The notes beneath the pieces were generated by a model. It was not told where the DNA came from. It saw only the letters and a list, made by a program, of their open reading frames with translations, and did not search any database. 17,954 nt of DNA from assembly GCA_023399465.1 (NCBI GenBank), contig JAEWPB010000139.1, positions 1-17,954 of the forward strand, read 5' to 3'. The position numbers were made by a program, and so were the translations under genes. This stretch comes from Pseudomonadota bacterium. GTDB lineage: Bacteria; Pseudomonadota; Alphaproteobacteria; Rhizobiales; Rhizobiaceae. Below are positions 7,411-13,945 of the stretch, in pieces (the first letter of the stretch is position 1; each line of letters opens with the position of its first letter).

Positions 7411-7675
7411 GCTTTTTAATCTTCCGGTTGTTTAATCCGGCCGGACGGCTTTCGGACGATATTCCCGGCGCCGATAGGCCCGACGGTTCCGCGCGATCTG
7501 CGCCCCGCCACGGGAATCATTTGCAATCCGGCGGCAGACGGCAAGCGCGCAAGGTTATCCATTCCTTAAGCAATGGGCGGCGGCGCTGGCAAGGCAAATT
7601 ACGCCGTGCCGATTTATTCATCCACCGCTTGTGGCTTTGCGGACACCCACCGCGGCATCCAGGTAGACGCACAAC

Positions 7676-7702
7676 ACGAAAAAGGGGCCTCAGAGGGCCC
7701 TT
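7676..7702 (-). terminator. Rho-independent terminator (minus strand)
   Basis: On the minus strand AAGGGCCCTCTGAGGCCCC is followed directly by a run of T. The stem pairs plus-strand GGGCC (7685-7689) with GGCCC (7696-7700), extended by a G-U and an A-T pair, with a six-base loop. The five plus-strand A bases at 7679-7683 give the U-tract. It lies about 255 bases past the GT4 stop and should end that transcript before the T1SS genes. Confidence 0.7.
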
Positions 7703-7710
7703 CCCTTCCC

Positions 7711-7822
7711 CGTCACCCCGGACTTGATCCGGGGTCCAGCGGCGCCGCGTCTGCGGCGCAAGGGACTCTTCCGCGCTCACCGACGTGAGCGCGCTGGATG
7801 CCGGGTCAAGCCCGGCATGACG
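7711..7822. repeat. REP-like palindromic repeat of alphaproteobacterial type
   Basis: The element has two outer arms of 30 bases (7711-7740 and 7793-7822) that are reverse complements at 24 of 30 positions. Each arm is itself a palindrome (CCCCGG..TTGATCCGGGG and TGCCGGG..AAGCCCGGCA). Between them sit two more small hairpins, GCCGC/GCGGC near 7744-7756 and GCGCTCAC/GTGAGCGC near 7773-7792. From general knowledge, sequences of the form CGTCACCCCGGACTTGATCC are widely dispersed between genes in alphaproteobacteria. It probably folds into a large cruciform or RNA hairpin. It has no evident coding role. Confidence 0.75.
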
Positions 7823-7956
7823 GAGGTTCGGGAGCCGTCGCGCATCAAAACGAACGGTGTGGGTTTTCTCACCGAACGCGTGTGCGCGACTCAGCCGGAC
7901 GGTAAGGACGCGGGCACCGTGTCGTGGCGCTTTTCCAAGGGAAACGGCGCCGGCCG

Positions 7957-9183
7957 CTACACTGTCGGGGTCTTGCCCTTGGCGACGGAGCGAATCAGGC
8001 CGAGGTACTTTTCCGTCAGTTCGCCCTTCGAATAGCGCTCTACCATCAGGGCGCGGGCGGCCTCGCGCAGCGGCGCGAATCGCTCCGGCTCGTTGACCGC
8101 GTCATACAGCCGCTCGGCAAGCTTCTGCGGCTCGAAGAACGGCACCAGCAGGCCGTTCCTGCCGTCCTCGATCATTTCGCGCACCGGATCGGTATCCGAT
8201 CCGACGACCAGCGCGCCGGCCGCCATCGCCTCCATCATCGACCAGGAAAGCACGAAGGGAACGGTGAGGTAGACATGCGCGGCGCCGACCTGGAGCGCCC
8301 GGCGGAGATAGTCGAGCGGCTGGCGGCCGACGAAATGGGTGCGGTCGGGATCGGTCGGGAATTCCTCCAGCGCCCATTCCTTGTGGGTCTTGCCGTCGGC
8401 ACGCTTCTGGCCGTAGGCGGTGCGGTCGTCGCCGATGATCACCGCATGCACGCGCGGATCGCGGGCCTGCAGGATCGACAGCGCCTCCATGAACTGCGGG
8501 AAGCCGCGATAGGGCTCCATGCCGCGGCTGATGTAGGTGACGACCGGATCGCCCCGGCGGAAGCTGTGGCCGCCGGCCTCGAGCACCGCCTCGGGGTCGG
8601 GCGCGAAGAACTCGGTGTCGACGCCGTCGTGCAGCACCGAGATGCGGTCGCGGAACTGCACCGGGAACTGGCTTTTCTGGAACTCGGTCGGGCACTGGCC
8701 CCAGTCCATCGCCGCAAGGTCGTGCAGCACCGGGGTGTTCTTGAGGCGAATGCGGAATTCGTCGTCCGGGGCCTTCTGCGCGTCATGGCTGAGGAAGGAG
8801 GCATCCGATCCGTAGGCGTGGTAGTACCACTCGAAATAGGGCAGGTATTTTGCGTCCGGCCACAGGTCCTTGAGCAGCATGCCGTCGCCGAAGCCCGAGT
8901 GGCAGAGGATGATGTCCGGCTTCCAGCCCTTCTGCTTGACCGGCAGGAAGGCCTTGTAGACCGCCTGGGCGCGGATGACGCAGGTCTCGGTGTAGCGAAG
9001 CGCCGGGTGGATCTTTTCGGTCGCCTCGCGGTGCGGGGTATAGCCGATGCGCTGGATCGGCGCCGGCTGCTTGTTGCTCGCCAGCGAGCCGGACAGCATG
9101 TCGATGCCGGGGCGGTTCTTCAGATGGCGCACGATGCGCTGATACTGGCCGGGGAAATTGTTATGAACGAAGAGAATGCGCAT
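7957..9183 (-). CDS. Glycosyltransferase family 4 protein
   Basis: A 408-residue GT-B glycosyltransferase. The N-terminal acceptor domain opens with 'MRILFVHNNFPGQYQRI' and has the block 'CHSGFGDGMLLKDLWPDAKY' followed by 'PYFEWYYHAYGSD' (about 94-126), which resembles the Glyco_trans_4_3 N-terminal family. The linker 'LHDGVDTEFFAP' (184-195) and the donor-domain motifs 'YISRGMEPYRGFPQFMEAL' (217-235) and 'SWSMMEAMAAGALVVGSD' through 'NGLLVPF' (313-349) are typical of GT4 retaining enzymes. It is cytoplasmic, perhaps peripherally membrane-bound. Donor and acceptor cannot be read from sequence; dTDP-rhamnose is a candidate only because of the rfb genes. The gene is isolated by terminator-like hairpins on both sides, so it may be expressed separately from the rfb operon. 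ATG 9183 has only a weak GGTAGA leader. Confidence 0.9.
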   Translation of the reverse strand: MRILFVHNNFPGQYQRIVRHLKNRPGIDMLSGSLASNKQPAPIQRIGYTPHREATEKIHPALRYTETCVIRAQAVYKAFLPVKQKGWKPDIILCHSGFGDGMLLKDLWPDAKYLPYFEWYYHAYGSDASFLSHDAQKAPDDEFRIRLKNTPVLHDLAAMDWGQCPTEFQKSQFPVQFRDRISVLHDGVDTEFFAPDPEAVLEAGGHSFRRGDPVVTYISRGMEPYRGFPQFMEALSILQARDPRVHAVIIGDDRTAYGQKRADGKTHKEWALEEFPTDPDRTHFVGRQPLDYLRRALQVGAAHVYLTVPFVLSWSMMEAMAAGALVVGSDTDPVREMIEDGRNGLLVPFFEPQKLAERLYDAVNEPERFAPLREAARALMVERYSKGELTEKYLGLIRSVAKGKTPTV

Positions 9184-9227
9184 GAAAATCTACCGGATGC
9201 CGGATCTTGCTGGGCCACAAACGAAAA

Positions 9228-9253
9228 TGCGGGAGGTCCGGCCACCTCCCGCA
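9228..9253 (-). terminator. Rho-independent terminator or leader attenuator before the GT4 gene
   Basis: A perfect 10-base stem pairs TGCGGGAGGT (9228-9237) with ACCTCCCGCA (9244-9253) around a six-base loop. On the minus strand it is followed by TTTTCGTTTG. It lies about 200 bases after the rfbA stop and 45 bases before the GT4 ATG at 9183, so little room is left for a separate GT4 promoter downstream of it. It may end the rfb transcript or attenuate read-through into GT4. Confidence 0.65.
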
Positions 9254-9449
9254 TCCTGTCTCATGGTAAATCACGAAGCTCACGCTGCGCACACCCTCTA
9301 ACTAAGCAATATCGCAAAAAGAATCAATAGCCCCCGGCTGCCCAAGGTTCAATTTTGTGAGAGGCGCCCTCTTGGGTTGATATTTTCTTTCGCGTTTTGT
9401 TTGTATTAGCAACTTTATCCAACCCTGAATCGATTATTTATTGCGCAGC
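9254..9449. other. AT-rich gap between rfbA and the GT4 leader
   Basis: This gap is distinctly AT-rich compared with the flanking genes, especially 9300-9445. GGGTTG (9374-9379) and CAACCC (9420-9425) form a distant 6-base inverted repeat. A promoter for the GT4 gene would be expected here, and TAATAC occurs on the minus strand near 9406-9411, but no matching -35 is clear. Confidence 0.3.
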
Positions 9450-10325
9450 TTAAATACCCTGCTCGGTCAGCAGGTTAAGCAGGTATTCGCCATAGCGGCT
9501 GCGGCGCATGGCCGCTGCCAGCGCCTCCAGTTGCCCTGCATCGATAAAACCCGCCCGGAACGCGATTTCCTCGGGACAGGCGATCTTGACCCCCTGCCGC
9601 GTCTCCAGCGTACGGACGAATTCGCCCGCTTCCATCAGGCTCTCGGGCGTGCCGGTGTCGAGCCAGGCAAAGCCGCGCCCCATGCGCTCGACATTGAGCG
9701 CACCGCGATCGAGATAGGCGCGGTTGACGTCGGTGATCTCCAGTTCGCCGCGCGCCGACGGCTTCAGGTTGGCGGCGATGTCGACCACCGCCGCATCGTA
9801 GAAGTAGAGGCCGGTGACCGCCCAGCGCGATTTCGGTGTCGCCGGCTTTTCCTCGATCGACAGCGCCTTCATCGACGCGTCGAACTCGACCACGCCATAG
9901 CGCTCGGGATCGGCGACGTGATAGGCGAATACCGTCGCCCCTTCGCGGCGCGCGGCGGCGGCGTTCAGCAGGTCGGGCAGGCCATGGCCGGAGAAGATGT
10001 TGTCGCCGAGGATCAGGCCGGAACGCTCACCGGCGACGAAATCGGCGCCGATCACATAGGCCTGGGCCAGGCCATCCGGGCTCGGCTGCACCTTGTAGTG
10101 GAGATCGAGCCCCCATTTTCCGCCATCGCCGAGCAGCCGCTGGAAATGCGGCAGGTCGGCCGGCGTCGAGATGATCAGGATCTCGCGGATCCCCGCCAGC
10201 ATCAGCGTGGCCAGCGGGTAATAGATCATCGGCTTGTCGTAGACCGGCATCATCTGCTTCGACATCGCCAGCGTCATCGGATGCAGCCGTGTGCCGCTGC
10301 CGCCGGCAAGTATGATTCCCTTCAT
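9450..10325 (-). CDS. rfbA: Glucose-1-phosphate thymidylyltransferase
   Basis: RfbA/RmlA makes dTDP-glucose from dTTP and glucose-1-phosphate, the first step of dTDP-L-rhamnose synthesis. The 291-residue length is normal for the short form. The nucleotidyltransferase signature 'GGSGTR' (8-13) is present, with 'PVYDKPMIYYPL' (27-38), 'QPSPDGLAQA' (80-89) and the metal-site region 'LGDNIF' around Asp108. 'ERYGVVEF', 'EEKP' and 'TGLYFYD' are further family hallmarks. It is last of the four rfb genes; its ATG overlaps the rfbD stop (ATGA), so translation is coupled. Feedback inhibition by dTDP-rhamnose is known for the family. Confidence 0.97.
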   Translation of the reverse strand: MKGIILAGGSGTRLHPMTLAMSKQMMPVYDKPMIYYPLATLMLAGIREILIISTPADLPHFQRLLGDGGKWGLDLHYKVQPSPDGLAQAYVIGADFVAGERSGLILGDNIFSGHGLPDLLNAAAARREGATVFAYHVADPERYGVVEFDASMKALSIEEKPATPKSRWAVTGLYFYDAAVVDIAANLKPSARGELEITDVNRAYLDRGALNVERMGRGFAWLDTGTPESLMEAGEFVRTLETRQGVKIACPEEIAFRAGFIDAGQLEALAAAMRRSRYGEYLLNLLTEQGI

Positions 10326-11218
10326 CGGTCGTTCCCCCCTTGTGGCAGCAGGCGGTCGAGCACCGCTGGCAGCGACGCCCGCCAGTCCGGCAGCACTATT
10401 CCATAGGTATCGGCAAGCTTGCCGGTCGCAAGCCGAGAATTTTCCGGGCGGCGCGCCGCTGTCGGATAGTCAGCGGTCGCGATCGGCTTTACCGCCACCG
10501 AAGGCCCGCCACGCAGCTTGAGCCCCGCAAACACTGCCTCGGCGAACTCCGCCCAGGTCGCCTCGCCCGTCGCGGCCAGATGGAAGGTGCCGCGCAACTG
10601 CCGGTCCCCGTCCTGCGTCAGTCTGCCGGCAATGGCAACGATCGCCCCGGCAATGTCGTGCGCCGACGTCGGCCGCCCGTGCTGATCGGCGACGACCGCC
10701 ACTTCGCTCCGGCATTCGCCGAGCCGCATCATGGTCTTTACGAAATTGACTCCGAACGGCGAGTAGACCCAGGCCGTGCGCAGGATGACATGGTCGGCGC
10801 AGGCGGCCGCGACCAGCCGCTCGCCCTCGAGCTTGCTGGCGCCGTAGACCGAGACCGGCCCGGTCGGATCGTCTTCGCGGTAAGGCCCGGGCTGATCGCC
10901 GGCGAAGACGTAGTCAGTCGACAGGTGGATCACAGGCACCCCGAGCGCGGCGGCGGCGCGCGCAACCAATTCGGCGCCGCGGGCATTGACGGCGAATGCC
11001 GCCTCGCCCTCGCTTTCCGCCCGGTCGACTGCGGTATAGGCCGCCGCCGAGACGATGACATCGGGTCTTGCGGCCGCAAGTGCCGGCAGCACGCTTTCGG
11101 GCACGGCAAGATCAAGATCCGGCCGGCCGACGGGAATCACGACCATGCCTGAGGCCGCGGCGACCTCCGCCAGTGCCTGCACCACCTGGCCCTGCCTTCC
11201 GGTGACGACGATCCGCAT
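10322..11218 (-). CDS. rfbD: dTDP-4-dehydrorhamnose reductase
   Basis: RfbD/RmlD reduces dTDP-4-keto-L-rhamnose to dTDP-L-rhamnose, the last step of the pathway. The 298-residue short-chain dehydrogenase-type protein has the nucleotide-binding start 'MRIVVTGRQGQVV', 'DVIVSAAAYTAVDRAE' (53-68), 'STDYVFAGD' (100-108) and the catalytic Tyr125-x3-Lys129 in 'VYGASKLEGE'. The N-terminal glycine motif is TGRQGQ, as usual for this family rather than the longer TGxxGxxG. Its ATG at 11218 shares a base with the rfbB TGA (TGATG), and its own stop overlaps rfbA. Confidence 0.96.
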   Translation of the reverse strand: MRIVVTGRQGQVVQALAEVAAASGMVVIPVGRPDLDLAVPESVLPALAAARPDVIVSAAAYTAVDRAESEGEAAFAVNARGAELVARAAAALGVPVIHLSTDYVFAGDQPGPYREDDPTGPVSVYGASKLEGERLVAAACADHVILRTAWVYSPFGVNFVKTMMRLGECRSEVAVVADQHGRPTSAHDIAGAIVAIAGRLTQDGDRQLRGTFHLAATGEATWAEFAEAVFAGLKLRGGPSVAVKPIATADYPTAARRPENSRLATGKLADTYGIVLPDWRASLPAVLDRLLPQGGNDR

Positions 11219-12273
11219 CAGGCGCCCGTCCGCATGCCGAGGCGCTCGCCGGCATAGACCCGTTCACGCAGCGGCTGCCACCACCAGCGGTTCTCCAGGT
11301 ACCAGGCCACCGTCTTCTCGATGCCGCTGTCGAAATCCTCCTGCGCCCACCAGCCGAGTTCGCTTTCCAGCTTCGCCGCGTCGATCGCGTAGCGCGCGTC
11401 ATGGCCGGGACGATCGGTGACGAAGGTGATCAGCCGCGCGTGATCCCCGCCCGCGGGGTTGAGCTGGTCCATGATCGCACAGACGCGCCGGACCACGTCG
11501 ATGTTGCGGCGTTCGTTGCGCCCGCCGACATTGTACTTCTCCCCCGGGCGGCCACGGGTGGCGATCAGATGCAGGGCGCGGGCATGGTCCTCGACATAGA
11601 GCCAGTCACGGACATTGGCGCCATTGCCATAGACCGGCAGCGGCTTGCCCTCGAGGGCATTGAGGATGATCAGCGGGATCAGCTTTTCAGGGAAATGATA
11701 GGGACCATAGTTGTTCGAGCAGTTGGAGACGACGACCGGCAGGCCGTAGGTGCGCCCCCAGGAAAGCGCCAGATGGTCGCTAGCCGCTTTCGAGGCGGAA
11801 TAGGGCGAGGATGGATCATAGGGCGTCGTTTCCGAAAACAGCCCGTCCGTGCCGAGCGATCCGTAGACCTCGTCGGTCGAGACATGCAGGAAGCGGAAGC
11901 GCTCGCGCTCGGCTTCCGGAAGCCGTTGCCAGTAGCCCCTGCTTGCCTCGAGCAGGCTGAAGGTACCGACGATGTTGGTCTCGATGAACGCGCCGGCCCC
12001 GGTGATCGACCGGTCAACGTGGCTTTCGGCTGCAAGATGGATGACACAATCCGGCCGGAAGCTCTCGAACGCCGCGGCCATCGCCGCGGTATCGCAGATG
12101 TCGGCCTGCAGGAAGCGGTAGCCGGGCGCATCGGCGACCTGCTTCAGCGAGTCGAGATTGCCGGCATAGGTCAGCTTGTCGATGTTGAGGACCTCGGCGC
12201 CGACATCGGCGATCAGGTGGCGAACGAGCGCCGAACCGATGAAGCCGGCACCGCCTGTAACGAGTATGCGCAT
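11218..12273 (-). CDS. rfbB: dTDP-glucose 4,6-dehydratase
   Basis: RfbB/RmlB converts dTDP-glucose to dTDP-4-keto-6-deoxyglucose using bound NAD. The 351-residue extended SDR has 'TGGAGFIG' (6-13), 'HLAAESHVDRSI' (79-90), the catalytic Thr133-Asp134-Glu135 in 'VSTDEVYGSL' and Tyr158-x3-Lys162 in 'YSASKAASDHL'. 'NNYGPYHFPEKLIPL' and 'VRDWLYVEDHARA' are also diagnostic. I start at ATG 12273, where the Rossmann sequence begins at once; the frame stays open to 12426 but that upstream part overlaps rfbC and looks random. The start is 16 bases after the rfbC stop. Confidence 0.97.
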   Translation of the reverse strand: MRILVTGGAGFIGSALVRHLIADVGAEVLNIDKLTYAGNLDSLKQVADAPGYRFLQADICDTAAMAAAFESFRPDCVIHLAAESHVDRSITGAGAFIETNIVGTFSLLEASRGYWQRLPEAERERFRFLHVSTDEVYGSLGTDGLFSETTPYDPSSPYSASKAASDHLALSWGRTYGLPVVVSNCSNNYGPYHFPEKLIPLIILNALEGKPLPVYGNGANVRDWLYVEDHARALHLIATRGRPGEKYNVGGRNERRNIDVVRRVCAIMDQLNPAGGDHARLITFVTDRPGHDARYAIDAAKLESELGWWAQEDFDSGIEKTVAWYLENRWWWQPLRERVYAGERLGMRTGA

Positions 12274-12289
12274 GGGACCACCGACGTCT

Positions 12290-12850
12290 TTATTGATAGT
12301 GGAAGTAGGCTGGCAGGTCTGCCAGCAGCGGCTGTGCACGATCCTTGTCCGACAGCACGGCATCGGCCGCCGCCACCGGCCAGTCGACGCCAATCGCCGG
12401 ATCGTCCCAACGCAGGCCCCTGTCATGGGCGGCGCTGTAGGGCGCTGTCACCTTGTAATGGATGAGCGTGTCCGGCCGCAGCGTTGCGAAACCATGGGCG
12501 AAGCCGGCCGGGATCCACAATTGATCGCCGTTCTCCGCCGAGAGCTCGACACCAACCCACTTGCCGAAGGTCGGCGATCCCTGGCGAATGTCGACCGCAA
12601 CGTCGTAGATGGCGCCGGCCAGGCAGCGAACTAGCTTGCCCTGTGCAAATGGTTCCAACTGGAAATGCAGGCCGCGCACCGTGCCTTCCTCCACCGACAG
12701 CGACTGGTTGTCCTGGACGAAGGTGACGTCGGCGATCGTCTGCCGGAACCAGTCATCCTTGTAGACCTCGGCGAAATAGCCGCGATGGTCCTGCTTGCGA
12801 TCGGGCGTTATCCTGACGACATCCATGATCGCCTGCCGTTCAAACTTCAT
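12290..12850 (-). CDS. rfbC: dTDP-4-dehydrorhamnose 3,5-epimerase
   Basis: RfbC/RmlC epimerises C3 and C5 of dTDP-4-keto-6-deoxyglucose. The 186-residue cupin has 'DHRGYFAEVY' (21-30), 'VQDNQS' (45-50), 'RGLHFQ' with catalytic His62, 'YDVAVDIR', 'WIPAGFAHGF' (112-121) and 'YKVTAPYS' with Tyr132. The ATG at 12850 is chosen since family members start with a similar MKF- sequence and GTGGA lies a few bases upstream; a GTG at 12862 would add four residues and lacks a ribosome binding site. It is the first of the four rfb genes. A 7-base inverted repeat (12859-12865 with 12883-12889) covers the presumed ribosome binding site. Confidence 0.96.
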   Translation of the reverse strand: MKFERQAIMDVVRITPDRKQDHRGYFAEVYKDDWFRQTIADVTFVQDNQSLSVEEGTVRGLHFQLEPFAQGKLVRCLAGAIYDVAVDIRQGSPTFGKWVGVELSAENGDQLWIPAGFAHGFATLRPDTLIHYKVTAPYSAAHDRGLRWDDPAIGVDWPVAAADAVLSDKDRAQPLLADLPAYFHYQ

Positions 12851-12858
12851 TCCTGCAT

Positions 12859-12922
12859 CCACTGGCTGATTTTTTTAGAAAACCAGTGGCAAGCCGGAGG
12901 CCTTTTGTAAAGCACTTCCGGC
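12859..12922 (-). promoter_or_regulatory. Leader with two inverted repeats upstream of rfbC
   Basis: Between the GT2 stop (12935) and rfbC, CCACTGG (12859-12865) pairs with CCAGTGG (12883-12889), and GCCGGA (12893-12898) pairs with TCCGGC (12917-12922). The first stem includes the GTGGA that could serve as the rfbC ribosome binding site, so folding could limit rfbC translation. Neither stem has a U-run placed like a normal terminator. Confidence 0.35.
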
Positions 12923-12934
12923 CTGCTGGAGGCA

Positions 12935-13930
12935 CTAGAACCACTCGCCGGGCGTCATCAGGCCGAGCTTGACCAGTTGCGCGGGCGATTCATAGCGAAC
13001 GCTAATGCCTTCTTCATAAAGGATTTCGCGGTCCTGGGCGTTGTAACGCTCGTACTCCCGCCCGCCTGCATAGTGCTCGCGGCGGGTCATTTCCTCCGCT
13101 GCCTTTTCCTGCAGGCTGGCAACGAACTTGAAATGAAACAGGCATGCGGTGACGGCGACCTTTCCGGGATTGTGCGGCCGGTTCAGCTTCAGCGGCCACG
13201 CGTCGTGCATCGAACTGCGGTAGCTGTAGTACCATTTCCACCACATGACCGGGATCTTGTTCAATGCCGGCGCCGCTCTCGGCCTGTCCGGATTGTGCAT
13301 GCGCATGCGCGGTCCGCCCTGCACGAAGATGCCGAGCAGATGGCTTTGCGTCTGGATGTAACCGTCCCGATCGAAATACGGGCAGACGGTGAACGGGTCC
13401 TCGCCGTCGGCCATCACTGTTTCGCTGAGCGGCCGGTCGCTGTAGGCATCCAGCATCAGTGCGCACATGCTGTCGCGTTCGGTGTCCTTCAGGTGCTTGC
13501 CAAGCTCGTGAAGGTTGCGGCTGTCCATGTGCGGATAGACGAGGAACTCGTCGGGATCCACGGTCACGCACAGATGGCCGCTACCATACTTGCTGAGCAA
13601 GCGGTTGCACCAGTCCATCCCGAACCGCGATCTCTTGTAGCTCGCTTCGGTGTACCAGACGGAGATGTCGTCCTGCGTGCGGGCCCAGTCCGCGAAACCG
13701 TCCGTCGAGCCGTTGTCGATGAAAAGGAAATGGTTGACCCCGAGCCTGCGATAATAGTCGCAGAAGAAGGCCATTCGCTTTCGCTCATTTCGCAGGCAGC
13801 AAACGAGAAGGACGTCGCTCGGCCTGATCCGTGCAGTCCGCACGAGAACGGGTTTCAGGTCACGTCCGTGACGCCAGGCGTTGAAGGCATATCTGGCGCC
13901 CTTGCGGAGGAAATTGATCTTGTTCTTCAC
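12935..13930 (-). CDS. Glycosyltransferase family 2 protein (Glyco_tranf_2_4 type)
   Basis: A 331-residue GT-A enzyme. 'LLVCCLRNERKRMAFFCDYY' (41-60) then 'GVNHFLFIDNGSTDGFADW' (64-82) is the nucleotide-binding start of the Glyco_tranf_2_4 group, and 'CVTVDPDEFLVYP' (121-133) carries the DxD metal site. An aromatic-rich stretch ('WWKWYYSYRSS', about 229-240) and 'HFKF' follow. There are no clear membrane helices, so it is probably cytoplasmic. Donor and linkage are unknown. The start is a GTG at 13930, 15 bases after the stop of the GT14 gene; no ATG is available before the conserved domain. Both genes are probably in one transcript with the rfb genes downstream. Confidence 0.85.
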   Translation of the reverse strand: MKNKINFLRKGARYAFNAWRHGRDLKPVLVRTARIRPSDVLLVCCLRNERKRMAFFCDYYRRLGVNHFLFIDNGSTDGFADWARTQDDISVWYTEASYKRSRFGMDWCNRLLSKYGSGHLCVTVDPDEFLVYPHMDSRNLHELGKHLKDTERDSMCALMLDAYSDRPLSETVMADGEDPFTVCPYFDRDGYIQTQSHLLGIFVQGGPRMRMHNPDRPRAAPALNKIPVMWWKWYYSYRSSMHDAWPLKLNRPHNPGKVAVTACLFHFKFVASLQEKAAEEMTRREHYAGGREYERYNAQDREILYEEGISVRYESPAQLVKLGLMTPGEWF

Positions 13931-13945
13931 TGCGCGCGCCCCGGA

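Larger units (their letters stand above)
7411..7956. other. Intergenic region without a protein-coding gene
   Basis: This 546-base stretch separates the T1SS operon from the GT4 gene. Besides the terminator at 7676-7702 and the palindromic repeat at 7711-7822, it contains a hairpin just after the GT4 stop: GGCGC (7926-7930) with GCGCC (7947-7951), and inside it TTTCC with GGAAA. The part from 7411 to about 7670 should carry the T1SS promoter, but I cannot point to a convincing one. Short open frames here look non-coding, and one merely reads through the repeat. Confidence 0.6.

Noticed and set aside
7517..7780. 87-codon minus-strand frame in the T1SS/GT4 gap
   Set aside because: Its first part is a translation of the palindromic repeat, a common source of false small proteins, and it runs through the terminator.
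7711..7822. CRISPR array or insertion sequence ends
   Set aside because: There are only two inverted arms with no direct repeats and spacers, and no transposase gene or target duplication is visible.
7924..9330. 468-codon plus-strand frame opposite the GT4 gene
   Set aside because: It is an antisense shadow of a well-supported GT4 gene and its translation matches no family pattern.
12274..12426. N-terminal extension of RfbB into rfbC
   Set aside because: RfbB proteins begin directly with the Rossmann motif found at ATG 12273, and the upstream frame is only a shadow of rfbC.
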